The notes: generated by a model from the letters alone, not told the origin. A stretch of 64,000 nucleotides of DNA from an uncultured Eubacteriales bacterium (GCA_900545925.1 URAZ01000008.1:30284-94283); one strand, 5' to 3'. Counted from the first letter of the stretch, positions 48,524-56,608 are shown. Numbers and translations are program-made.

Positions 48524-48574
48524 GAACGCATGGATGCAGCAGTCTGTTCTGCTTTGCTGCATCCATGCGTTTTT
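48524..48574 (+). terminator. Intrinsic terminator after the metallophosphoesterase
   Basis: AACGCATGGATGCAGCA pairs with TGCTGCATCCATGCGTT over 17 bases around a 13-base loop, then TTTTTATG. Confidence 0.88.
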
Positions 48575-48585
48575 ATGTTTTCTAG

Positions 48586-48743
48586 GGTGTATCTGAAAAC
48601 TCATGATGTGACCGGCAGCGAGGGATTTTTGCGTTGCGCAAGACATTTTTTCGCAGGAATACTGACGTATTTCAAGGAAAAATGACGCGGCGCACCGCAA
48701 AAAGGCCCGCTGTCCGGGTGCGTTGGGAGTTTTCAGATACACC
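48586..48743. mobile_element. MITE with CTAG flanks (158 bp)
   Basis: Ends GGTGTATCTGAAAACTC (48586-48602) and GAGTTTTCAGATACACC (48727-48743) are perfect 17-base inverted repeats. CTAG stands on each side (48582-48585 and 48744-48747), as expected for the 4-base YTAR duplications of IS5-type transposases. The interior codes for nothing recognisable. Confidence 0.75.
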
Positions 48744-48762
48744 CTAGCATTTACACATAATC

Positions 48763-48791
48763 TTGCAAAACCTCAGCGTATATGCTACACT
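48763..48791 (+). promoter_or_regulatory. SigA-type promoter for hypB
   Basis: TTGCAA (48763-48768), 17 bases, TACACT (48786-48791). Lies in the 53 bases between the two MITEs. Confidence 0.6.
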
Positions 48792-48796
48792 TTTTA

Positions 48797-48913
48797 TAGC
48801 GTCAGTTGACAAGGCAGACGAGGCAGATGGGCCGACGCCCATCAGCGAGGATAACGCAGCCAGCTGCTGTTCAGGCCCGGGAAAACCATGTGTGCCCTTG
48901 TCAACTGACGCTA
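48797..48913. mobile_element. MITE, internally deleted copy (117 bp, TA-flanked)
   Basis: Same ends as the 272-bp copy at 6801: TA then GCGTCAGTTGACAAGG, and CCTTGTCAACTGACGC then TA. It lacks exactly the 155 bases lying between two CAAGG repeats of the long copy (6814 and 6969). It begins at the predicted start point of the hypB transcript. Confidence 0.82.
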
Positions 48914-48943
48914 GCTTTACACAGAAAACAAGGGAGGTATTGC

Positions 48944-49630
48944 ATGGATCGTTACCGCATCATCGAAGTCAAACAGAGCGTCTTTGCCGATAACGACGCA
49001 GAGGCTGCGTCTCTTCGCGCCGAGCTGCGCGCGCAAGGCACTTATCTCATCAATCTGATGTCCTCGCCCGGCTCCGGCAAGACGACGACGCTGCTGCGCC
49101 TGCTGCCGCTGCTGCAAAGAACGCTGCGCGTGGGCGTGATGGAGGCGGATATCGACTCCGACGTCGATGCGGACACCGTCTCGCACACCGGCGCGAAGGT
49201 CATTCAGCTGCACACGGGCGGCATGTGCCATCTCGACGCCGCCATGACCCGCGAGGGTCTGCAGCAGCTTGGTACGCAGGGACTGGATCTCGTCATTTTG
49301 GAGAATGTCGGCAATCTTGTCTGTCCGGCGGAATTTGACACCGGCGCACATCTGAATCTGATGATTCTTTCTGTTCCCGAGGGCCACGACAAGCCGCTCA
49401 AATACCCGCTCATCTTTCAGCGCTGCGGCGCAATGATCGTCAACAAGACGGATGTGCTTCCGTATTTTGATTTTGATCTGGACAAGGTCACGGAATTTGC
49501 ACGGCAGCGCAACCCCGGCATGCAGATCTTCCCGATCTCCGCCAAAACCGGCGAGGGCGTCGAAGCGCTCGCCGCCTGGATTTGTGCGCAGATCTGCAAA
49601 GAAAAAGAGAAAAAGGAGACACGCTTATGA
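48944..49630 (+). CDS. hypB: Hydrogenase/nickel maturation GTPase HypB
   Basis: 228 residues. P-loop SSPGSGKTT near residue 41, EADIDSDVDADT, then GGMCHLD (metal-binding Cys and His of the G domain), ENVGNLVCPAEFD and NKTD. The N-terminal high-affinity CXXCGC nickel motif of E. coli HypB is absent and there is no His-rich stretch, so nickel storage is not expected. Delivers nickel with HypA using GTP. GGGAGG sits before the ATG. It overlaps the next gene by four bases (ATGA). Confidence 0.93.
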   Translation: MDRYRIIEVKQSVFADNDAEAASLRAELRAQGTYLINLMSSPGSGKTTTLLRLLPLLQRTLRVGVMEADIDSDVDADTVSHTGAKVIQLHTGGMCHLDAAMTREGLQQLGTQGLDLVILENVGNLVCPAEFDTGAHLNLMILSVPEGHDKPLKYPLIFQRCGAMIVNKTDVLPYFDFDLDKVTEFARQRNPGMQIFPISAKTGEGVEALAAWICAQICKEKEKKETRL

Positions 49631-52452
49631 TCGATCAGGAACTGAAGCAGCGCGCGCTGAATCCTGCCGCCAAGGACGAGACCGCGCCCCGGGAGAAAAT
49701 CCTCAAGCTTGGCAAAAAGATCACCGACGTTGTTGAGCATAAACTCGGCAAGCTGAACGCGAGCGACGCAGAATACTGGGGTCTGGCCGGCGTCGTGACG
49801 GATGAAATGGCCGATATTGCCCTGTCCATGAAGCTTCGCACCCCGTATACCGTCGAAGAACTCTGGCGCATGAACAAGGTCACGGACGAGCAAAAGCCGC
49901 ATTTTCAGGAATTGCTCGATCAGATGAGTTACATCGGCCTGCTGGAATATGACTACGGTTACCACTATGACCACAATGGCCGCACCGCGCCGCAGTCGGA
50001 GCGGCGCTACATTCTTCCCATGTTCGTCCCCGGCAGCGCAGAACTGTTCAACATGGAAGAGGATGCAGACCTGTCCGGGCGCAACCCGCGGCTGGAGCAG
50101 CATCCGGAACTCGCCAAATTCTTTGAACGCATGACCTATGTGCCGCTTGCCGGCAAGACACACCTGCTGCCGCCGGGCGGCGGCGGCGTGGGCATGCACG
50201 TCATCCCGGTTGAAAAGGCCATCTCCATGGAAAATCAGACGCTCGACATTGAGCATCTGTCCTACTGGCTGAAAAAATATGAGGGCCACATCGGTGTGGG
50301 CCAGTGCTCCTGCCGCACGAGCCGCGCCGTTCTGGGCGAAGGCTGCGCGGACGACAACATGTGCTGGTGCATCGGCGTGGGTGATTTTGCAGACTACTGC
50401 CGCGAGACGGGCAAGGGCCACGACATCACCTATGAAGAAGCCATGCACATTCTGCAGGCCGCCGAGGACAACGGCTTTGTCCATCAGATCACGAACATCG
50501 ACGGTGAAAACAAGATTTTCGGCATCTGCAACTGCAATGTCAATATCTGCAACGCGCTGCGTACCTCGCAGCTATTCAACACGCCGAATCTCTCCCGCAG
50601 CGCCTACACGGCCGAGGTTGACCGCGCAAAGTGCGTCGCCTGCGGCAAATGTGTGGAATACTGTCCAGCGGGCGCAGTAAAGCTTGGCCAGAAGCTTTGC
50701 GACAAGCACGGCAATCCCGTCGAATACCCGAAGCATGAACTCCCCTACGGCCTTAAGTGGGGCGAAGAGCACTGGGATCCTGATTACCGCGACAATAACC
50801 GCAAAAACTGCTATGACAAGGGCACCGCTCCCTGCAAAACCGCCTGTCCCGCACACGTCGCTGTACAGGGCTATCTGAAGCTGGCCGCGCAGGGCAAGTA
50901 TCAGGAAGCGCTGGCGCTCATTAAAAAGGACAACCCCTTCCCTGCCGTCTGCGGCCGCGTCTGCAATAAGCGCTGTGAGGAAGCATGTACGCGCGGCACG
51001 ATCGATCAGGCTGTCGCCATCGACGCGGTCAAGAAATTCCTCGCCGAGCAGGATCTGAACGCCGAGACACGCTATATCCCGCCCGTCGTCGCCTCCAGCC
51101 GTCTGAGCGGCTGGGAACAGAAGATCGCCATCATCGGCGCTGGCCCGGCCGGTCTTTCCGCCGCCTATTATCTGGCCACGCGCGGCTATAAGCCCACAGT
51201 CTTTGAAAAATCCGCCCGTCCCGGCGGCATGATGACCTACGGCATCCCGTCATTCAAGCTGGAGAAAACCATCATCGACGCGGAAATTCAGGTTCTGCGT
51301 GAACTTGGCGTGGAGATCCGCTGCGGCGTGGAGGTCGGCAGGGATGTGACCATCCCGCAGCTGCGTGAACAGGGCTTCCTCGCATTCTACATCGCCATCG
51401 GCTGTCAGGGCGGACGGCTTCCGGGCGTCCCGGGCGAACATGCCGCCGGCACCGACATCGCCGTTCACTTCCTGCATGAGGCGCTGGCCGACGAGAACCA
51501 GCATATGGACGGCCGCGTCGTTGTCATCGGCGGCGGTAATGTCGCAGTTGACTGCGCCCGCACTGCGGTGCGCTTCGGTGCGGAGGCTGTCTCGATGGTC
51601 TGTCTGGAATCGCGCGATACCATGCCCGCTTCTAAAGACGAGATTGCCGAGGCGGAGGAAGAGCACATTGAAATTCACACCGGCTGGGGCCCGAAGGAGT
51701 TGCTGCAGGATGAAAGCGGCCATGTAACTGCCGTCGTATTCAAAAAATGCCTGCGCACCATCGACCCGGAAACGGGAAAATTTGCGCCGGTCTACGATGA
51801 AGCCGAAACGATCACGCTCCCGGCGGATCATGTTGTATTTGCCATCGGGCAGGCCATCGAATGGGGCGGTCTTCTGAAGGACACAAAGGTCACATTCCAT
51901 CGCGGCAATTATCCCGTCGCCGATCCTCTGACCTATCAGACAGCGGAAGCGGACATCTTCGTCGGCGGCGACGTATACCACGGGCCGAAATTTGTCATCG
52001 ACGCCATTGAAGAGGGCAAGTGCGCTGCTGAATCGCTGCACCGTTATGTCCACAAGGGTGCAAGCCTCACCATTGGCCGCAACCGCCGCGACTTTGTCAT
52101 GCTGGATAAGGAAAACTTCTCCGTCAACTGCTACGACCATGCCACACGGCAGACCGAGGCCGTTGATCCCGCCGTGGAAGCGCATTCGTTCCGTGACGCG
52201 CGCAAGACGCTTACGTCCGAGCAGGTGCAGACCGAGACGGCCCGCTGCCTCGGCTGCGGCGCAAGCTGGGTCGATCCCAACAAGTGCATCGGCTGCGGCG
52301 TCTGTACGACAAAATGCGTCTTCGACGCCATCCATCTCAAGCGCGACCACCCCGAATGCTCTACCATGATGAAAGCCGAGGACAAACTCAAGGGTATTGC
52401 ATCCATGGCATGCAAGCGTCTCGGCCAGACGCTGCGCGGCAGAAAGGGCTGA
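49627..52452 (+). CDS. Fused Fe-S / GltD-like flavin oxidoreductase
   Basis: 941 residues. Residues 1-370: an iron-sulfur module with CSCR from 227, CNCNVNIC near 301 and CVACGKCVEYCPAGA near 337. Residues about 400-480: GltD N-terminal-type helical Fe-S domain (CKTACPAH, CGRVCNKRCEEAC). About 497-800: FAD site IGAGPAGLSAAYYLA (about 500) and NAD(P)H site VIGGGNVAVDCA (about 635). C-terminus: CLGCGASWVDPNKC and CIGCGVCTTKCVFDA from 873. Expected to shuttle electrons between NAD(P)H and ferredoxin-like carriers. It is sandwiched, with coupled translation, between hypB and hypA. Substrate unknown. Confidence 0.8.
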   Translation: MIDQELKQRALNPAAKDETAPREKILKLGKKITDVVEHKLGKLNASDAEYWGLAGVVTDEMADIALSMKLRTPYTVEELWRMNKVTDEQKPHFQELLDQMSYIGLLEYDYGYHYDHNGRTAPQSERRYILPMFVPGSAELFNMEEDADLSGRNPRLEQHPELAKFFERMTYVPLAGKTHLLPPGGGGVGMHVIPVEKAISMENQTLDIEHLSYWLKKYEGHIGVGQCSCRTSRAVLGEGCADDNMCWCIGVGDFADYCRETGKGHDITYEEAMHILQAAEDNGFVHQITNIDGENKIFGICNCNVNICNALRTSQLFNTPNLSRSAYTAEVDRAKCVACGKCVEYCPAGAVKLGQKLCDKHGNPVEYPKHELPYGLKWGEEHWDPDYRDNNRKNCYDKGTAPCKTACPAHVAVQGYLKLAAQGKYQEALALIKKDNPFPAVCGRVCNKRCEEACTRGTIDQAVAIDAVKKFLAEQDLNAETRYIPPVVASSRLSGWEQKIAIIGAGPAGLSAAYYLATRGYKPTVFEKSARPGGMMTYGIPSFKLEKTIIDAEIQVLRELGVEIRCGVEVGRDVTIPQLREQGFLAFYIAIGCQGGRLPGVPGEHAAGTDIAVHFLHEALADENQHMDGRVVVIGGGNVAVDCARTAVRFGAEAVSMVCLESRDTMPASKDEIAEAEEEHIEIHTGWGPKELLQDESGHVTAVVFKKCLRTIDPETGKFAPVYDEAETITLPADHVVFAIGQAIEWGGLLKDTKVTFHRGNYPVADPLTYQTAEADIFVGGDVYHGPKFVIDAIEEGKCAAESLHRYVHKGASLTIGRNRRDFVMLDKENFSVNCYDHATRQTEAVDPAVEAHSFRDARKTLTSEQVQTETARCLGCGASWVDPNKCIGCGVCTTKCVFDAIHLKRDHPECSTMMKAEDKLKGIASMACKRLGQTLRGRKG

Positions 52453-52455
52453 GTC

Positions 52456-52806
52456 ATGCACGAACTTGGCGTTGTCTTCCACATCGCAGACAGTCTGGCA
52501 AAAATCGCGGAAGAGAACCATGTCGCGCGGATCAGCCGCGTCACGCTCCAGCTTGGCGAGGTATCCACAGTCGTGCCGGAATATCTGACCGACGTCTGGA
52601 ACTGGAACTGCAAACGCACGCCGCTTCTAACCGGCTGCGCGCTCGAGATTGAGCGCATCCCCGCCGTGACGCACTGCGGCGCATGCGGACAGGACTATCC
52701 AACTGTTCCGCAAGGCAAGCGCTGCCCCCGCTGCGGAAGCGAGGACACATGGCTGATACAGGGTAACGAGTTTATAATCAAAGAGATCGCCGTCCCGGAC
52801 GGCTGA
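52456..52806 (+). CDS. hypA: Hydrogenase/nickel maturation protein HypA
   Basis: 116 residues. Begins MHELG, so the nickel-binding His2 is present, and has the zinc ribbon CGACGQ and CPRCGSE in the C-terminal half. Partner of HypB in nickel insertion. Three bases after the oxidoreductase stop. No hypC, D, E or F, hydrogenase large subunit, or urease gene is in view, so its client is unknown. Confidence 0.93.
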   Translation: MHELGVVFHIADSLAKIAEENHVARISRVTLQLGEVSTVVPEYLTDVWNWNCKRTPLLTGCALEIERIPAVTHCGACGQDYPTVPQGKRCPRCGSEDTWLIQGNEFIIKEIAVPDG

Positions 52807-52813
52807 ACACGCA

Positions 52814-52847
52814 AAACAGGCAGGGCCGTTTGACCCTGCCTGTTTCG
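52814..52847 (+). terminator. Intrinsic terminator after hypA
   Basis: AAACAGGCAGGG with CCCTGCCTGTTT around an eight-base loop, then CG; the A and T runs lie within the stem and would serve both directions. Confidence 0.75.
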
Positions 52848-52865
52848 TATATCGTTGCTCCGATC

Positions 52866-53378
52866 TCAGCCCCGGGCATGCGGCGTGCCGCGCAGAAGCT
52901 TTTCCATCAGCCCCGAGCGCCGGAAAAACAGAAGTAGCGGCACACCGAGCAGATATAAAACGACCGCTTCGCCGACCAAGACCTCGCCGCCGTTGATAAA
53001 GAATCCCTGTATCAGCGCATCCGGCGTCAGCACATAGGCCAGCATTGCGCCGACCAGCACGGCGTTTGCAAGAATCACGGGCACCGGCACGAGCCAGTCC
53101 TTTTTCACTCTTGCGGCCAGCAGACAGCCAAGCAGCGTTCCGGCTGTGCCGATGACGATATCGAGTGCGGACACGGTCGAGAAGATGTTGGAGATCAGGC
53201 ATCCGAGCGTCAGGCCGACGGTCAGACTCGGCTCCAGCACGACGAGCACACACAGCGCGTCTGCAATACGGAACTGGATATTTCCGTAAGCAAACGAGGC
53301 GGTCAGGATCGTGATAGCTGCGTAGAGTCCGGCAACGACGCCGTTCAGCGCGATCTGGCGGGTGGTGAGTTTTTTCAT
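52866..53378 (-). CDS. queT: QueT-type queuosine precursor transporter
   Basis: 170 residues, five or six membrane segments. TTRQIALNGVVAGLYAAITI, then FAYGNIQFRIADALCVL and LGCLISNIFS, match the QueT family, thought to import queuosine precursors as the S component of an ECF transporter. ATG 53378 has GGAGG about ten bases upstream. A probable preQ1 riboswitch and terminator precede it, which supports the assignment. Confidence 0.88.
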   Translation of the reverse strand: MKKLTTRQIALNGVVAGLYAAITILTASFAYGNIQFRIADALCVLVVLEPSLTVGLTLGCLISNIFSTVSALDIVIGTAGTLLGCLLAARVKKDWLVPVPVILANAVLVGAMLAYVLTPDALIQGFFINGGEVLVGEAVVLYLLGVPLLLFFRRSGLMEKLLRGTPHARG

Positions 53379-53434
53379 GGGTTGTCCTCCTTCTGCAAGC
53401 CGCGAAGATTGGAGGGATAGCGTCAGATGATGAT

Positions 53435-53461
53435 AAAAAAGATGGGCGCACTGCACCCATC
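53435..53461 (-). terminator. Terminator of the queT leader (riboswitch expression platform)
   Basis: On the minus strand GATGGG, nine-base loop, CCCATC, then TTTTTT. It shares GGATGG with an alternative pairing to CCATCC upstream. Confidence 0.8.
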
Positions 53462-53508
53462 CTGCTTTCCCTAGTTTTATTTAAAGACAGGATGGTTCCG
53501 AACTGTCT
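53462..53508 (-). promoter_or_regulatory. Probable preQ1 riboswitch (class I-like) controlling queT
   Basis: Read on the minus strand: stem AGACAG (53508-53503) with CTGTCT (53490-53485) around the loop TTCGGAACCATC, then the A-rich tail TAAATAAAACTAGGG. A stem-loop followed by an A-rich tail ending in AACTA-GG that can fold back on the loop CC is the H-type pseudoknot layout of preQ1-I aptamers. CATCCTG (53494-53488) can instead pair with CAGGATG (53464-53458), blocking the terminator, which predicts repression by preQ1. A preceding perfect hairpin (53509-53531) is extra. Confidence 0.7.
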
Positions 53509-53549
53509 GCGCCCGGTCTTTGACCGGGCGCTATGCGGTTTGCGGCTGT

Positions 53550-53578
53550 ATTGTACCGGATTCTCGCCGGTTTGTCAA
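53550..53578 (-). promoter_or_regulatory. SigA-type promoter for queT
   Basis: On the minus strand TTGACA (53578-53573), 17 bases, TACAAT (53555-53550). The -35 overlaps the guanine deaminase stop. Confidence 0.8.
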
Positions 53579-54849
53579 CCGAGGATCTTCTGTCCGGCAA
53601 CAAATTTCGCCGTCAGGTTCCGGTCATCCGCCAGATAGGCCGCGCGCTCCAGCCGGGCGCGGACGGAAAGTTCCTGCGGATGGTCGAGCGACGCGTCGTC
53701 CAGTACGACGGCATCAAATTCATAGCCTTCCAAAAAGCTGCCGACGTTTCCGAAGAACGCGCCGCCGCCCATGGTAGCCAGATAAAATGCGCGCTCGAAC
53801 GACAGCGGCTTCACGTCCTGATCATACAGCCGCCAGCGAAGCTTGGATGCCTGAATGGCGTGGGTCATGGCGCGCAGCATACTCTCATGGCTGCCGCCGG
53901 CCACATCAGTTGCAAGGCCGACACGCAGGCCGTTATCAAGGAATTTGTTGATCGGCGCAACGCCGGAGGCCAGGTTCATATTCGATTCCGGCGAGTGTGC
54001 GATAAACACACCGTTCTTTTTCATCAGCGCCTGCTCATCCTCATTCGAGTGGACGCAGTGTGCCATGATGCACGGATATCCGCCGCCAAAGAGACCGAAC
54101 TGTTCGTATGCATCGCCGTAATGCTTCGAGCGCGGACACAATTCCCGAATCCACGCGATCTCAGAGTAATTCTCCGACAGGTGGCTCTGTACAGGCACAC
54201 CGTACTTTGCCTGCAGCCGCGCCAGTCCGTACATGAGATCGTCTGTACACGATGGAATAAAGCGCGGCGTCAGGATGGGCTTCACATTCCGGTACGCCTC
54301 TTTTGTCTCGCAGAGCCAGCTTTCCGTGTCGCGCAGCGCCTGATTGGTTGAGATCTCACGCAGGTAGACCGGCGAGTTGCGGTTCATGTTGACCTTTCCG
54401 ACGTAGCACGAAAGCCCCGCTTCATCCAGCTTCTGCATAAGAAGCTTCGTGGCGGGCACATGGATGGTGGCGAAAATGGCCGCGCGCGTGGTTGTGCTGT
54501 GCAGCAGATGGTTCACGAAGCTGCCGTAGGCCCTGTCCGCGTACTCTAATTCCTTATATTTGGATTCCTCCGGGAAGGTATAGGTATTCAGCCATTCCAG
54601 CAGTTCCATATCCATACCGAGACCGCGGAAGGCAAACTGCGGCGCATGGACATGCAGATCGGTCATGCCCGGCAGAACCAGCCGGTCTTCATAATCCAGG
54701 ACCGGCAGCTGCGCATATTGTTCCGGCAGCGCCCGGAAGATGCCTGCGGCGCGGCCGTCTTCGACGACAATATAACTGTGCTCCATGCAGACCAGCTCGT
54801 CCATGCTGCGGCTGAAGCAGAGATTTCCCTTTACAACAAACGTCTTCAC
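53575..54849 (-). CDS. guaD: Guanine deaminase
   Basis: 424 residues, amidohydrolase superfamily; guanine to xanthine plus ammonia. LPGMTDLHVHAPQFAFRGLG holds the HXH zinc pair; QSHLSEN (His, substrate Glu), AHCVHS (His) and GLATDVAGG (Asp) complete the site. WLNTYTFPEE is characteristic of guanine deaminases. Start is GTG at 54849, nine bases after AAAGGAG. Its leader has a hairpin CGCCT-ATATG/CATAT-AGGCG at 54874-54898. Purine genes purA, purB, hpt lie within 9 kb. Confidence 0.92.
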   Translation of the reverse strand: MKTFVVKGNLCFSRSMDELVCMEHSYIVVEDGRAAGIFRALPEQYAQLPVLDYEDRLVLPGMTDLHVHAPQFAFRGLGMDMELLEWLNTYTFPEESKYKELEYADRAYGSFVNHLLHSTTTRAAIFATIHVPATKLLMQKLDEAGLSCYVGKVNMNRNSPVYLREISTNQALRDTESWLCETKEAYRNVKPILTPRFIPSCTDDLMYGLARLQAKYGVPVQSHLSENYSEIAWIRELCPRSKHYGDAYEQFGLFGGGYPCIMAHCVHSNEDEQALMKKNGVFIAHSPESNMNLASGVAPINKFLDNGLRVGLATDVAGGSHESMLRAMTHAIQASKLRWRLYDQDVKPLSFERAFYLATMGGGAFFGNVGSFLEGYEFDAVVLDDASLDHPQELSVRARLERAAYLADDRNLTAKFVAGQKILG

Positions 54850-55200
54850 AATTTTGTGCTCCTTTGCGCAAAACGCCTCATATGCGGCATATCAGGCGTG
54901 AGCCCATGGCCCTACCGAAATATCATATCATAATAGCCCGCAGAATTTCCACTTATGTTCTTGGGCGTTCTTCACGAAATCGAACCGCCGGAATCGGGCA
55001 ATTATAACAAAGCGCCGAAAAAGCTAAATATTTTTTAGCTTTTCCTGAATTTTTTTGTGTATTTCTGCCCATAAACATGAAAATACTGATTGCTTTTTTG
55101 CATACAATCAATTAAAATACAACTATCCGTATTTGCTGCGCGTATTCCGCGCGGCAGGAACGCGGCATCCGCCGCAAAATTTTTTAGGAGGAACGAACTC
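54850..55200. other. Divergent intergenic region between guaD and the BMP lipoprotein gene
   Basis: 351 bases with no gene. Minus strand: a palindromic hairpin (54874-54898) in the guaD leader; the guaD promoter is unclear (TATGAT repeats near 54925-54940, TATAAT near 55003). Plus strand: an AT-rich hairpin (AAAAGCTAA/TTAGCTTTT, 55019-55043), a promoter (55090-55118) and GC hairpins before the AGGAGG binding site. Confidence 0.55.
55090..55118 (+). promoter_or_regulatory. SigA-type promoter for the BMP lipoprotein gene
   Basis: TTGCTT (55090-55095), 17 bases, TAAAAT (55113-55118). Confidence 0.6.
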
Positions 55201-56592
55201 ATGAAAAAGATCATCGCTCTGCTTCTCGCCGTGGTCATGGTCTTCGCTCTGGTAGCCTGCGCTTCCACTGCCAAGACGGAAGAAAAGACCGACGAACCCG
55301 CCCCGGCTGAGACCAACAACGAACAGACCACCGCTCCTGCAGAAGAGACCGACGCTCCGGCTGAGGACGAAACCGCTGAGCCCGCTGGCGACGCTGTCGG
55401 CACCGACATCAAGATCGGCGTCGTTCTGATCGGCGACGAAAACGAAGGCTACACCTACTCCCACATCAAGGGCATCCAGGAAGCCGCCAAGGCTCTGGGC
55501 ATCAGCGAGAACAACATCGTCTGGAAATACTCCATCGGCGAGGACGAGACCTGCTATGACGCCTGCGTCGACTGCGTCGATCAGGGCTGCCAGATCGTCA
55601 TCACCAACTCCTACGGCCATCAGTCCTTCTGCCTGCAGGCTGCTGAGGAATATCCCGATGTGCAGTTTGTTGCAATGACCGGCGATACCGCCAAGGCTTC
55701 TGGCCTCGACAACTTCCACAACGCCTTCACCGGCATCTATCAGGCCCGCTACGTCGGCGGCGTCGTCGCCGGCATGAAGCTGCAGGAGCTCATCGACGAA
55801 GGCAAGGTCGAAGACAAGAACAAGACTGCTGACGGCAAGATCAAGATCGGCTATGTCGGCGCTTATCCGTACGCAGAGGTCGTTTCCGGCTACACCGCGT
55901 TCTTCCTTGGCCTGCAGAGCATCGTTCCCGATGTCGCCATGCAGGTGCAGTACACCAACTCCTGGTTCAACATCACCGCTGAGAACGAGGCTGCCAAGGC
56001 TCTGATCGCCGACGGCTGCATCATCGTCAGCCAGCACGCTGACTCCACTGGCGCTCCGTCCGCCTGCCAGGAGGCGCTCGATGCCGGTACGACCGTCTAT
56101 TGCGTTGGCTACAACGTCGATATGCTCGCAGTCGCTCCGACCGCTGCTCTGACTTCTCCGACCAACGTTTGGGAAGTATTCTATGAGTACGCATTCAACG
56201 CTGTCATGAACGGCGAGACCTTCGACACCAACTGGTGCCAGGGCTATGAGACCGATGCCGTTACCCTCACCCCGCTCGGTGAGTCCTGCGCTCCCGGCAC
56301 TCAGGAGAAGGTTGACGAGACCATCGCAGCCATCAAGGACGGCAGCCTGCACGTCTTCGACACCAGCAAGTTCACCGTTACCGGTGACAACTTCGAGCTG
56401 ACCAATACGCAGAAGTGCAAGATCGAATGTGACGCCGAGGGCCATGTGACCTCCGCCATGATGGTCGATACCGACGGCGACTGGGTCGCTGACAGCGAAG
56501 AAGGCATTGCTGATGGCTACTACCATGAGTCTTCCTATCAGTCTGCTCCGTCCTTCCAGATCCGCATCGACGGCATCACCGAGCTGAACTAA
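55201..56592 (+). CDS. BMP-family nucleoside-binding lipoprotein
   Basis: 463 residues. Signal peptide with lipobox LVAC (Cys20), an acidic Thr/Glu/Pro-rich linker (about 21-65), then the BMP/PnrA-type binding domain: IKIGVVLIGDENEGYTYSHIKGI, FVAMTGDTA, ARYVGGVVAGMKL and IKIGYVGAYPYAEVVSGYTAFFLG. Such proteins feed purine nucleosides to an ABC importer (NupABC). ATPase and permease genes are not adjacent: a strong terminator follows at once. Codon use is strikingly regular (GCC, GAC, AAG), suggesting high expression. Confidence 0.9.
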   Translation: MKKIIALLLAVVMVFALVACASTAKTEEKTDEPAPAETNNEQTTAPAEETDAPAEDETAEPAGDAVGTDIKIGVVLIGDENEGYTYSHIKGIQEAAKALGISENNIVWKYSIGEDETCYDACVDCVDQGCQIVITNSYGHQSFCLQAAEEYPDVQFVAMTGDTAKASGLDNFHNAFTGIYQARYVGGVVAGMKLQELIDEGKVEDKNKTADGKIKIGYVGAYPYAEVVSGYTAFFLGLQSIVPDVAMQVQYTNSWFNITAENEAAKALIADGCIIVSQHADSTGAPSACQEALDAGTTVYCVGYNVDMLAVAPTAALTSPTNVWEVFYEYAFNAVMNGETFDTNWCQGYETDAVTLTPLGESCAPGTQEKVDETIAAIKDGSLHVFDTSKFTVTGDNFELTNTQKCKIECDAEGHVTSAMMVDTDGDWVADSEEGIADGYYHESSYQSAPSFQIRIDGITELN

Positions 56593-56608
56593 GCCTCAAC
56601 CCCCATAC

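Larger units (their letters stand above)
48493..48943. other. Intergenic region with two mobile repeats upstream of hypB
   Basis: 451 bases without a supported gene: a terminator (48524-48574), a CTAG-flanked MITE (48586-48743), the hypB promoter (48763-48791) and a second MITE (48797-48913) that makes up most of the hypB leader. Confidence 0.75.

Noticed and set aside
54850..55010. Purine riboswitch upstream of guaD.
   Set aside because: The conserved loop and junction sequences of the purine aptamer were not found on either strand.
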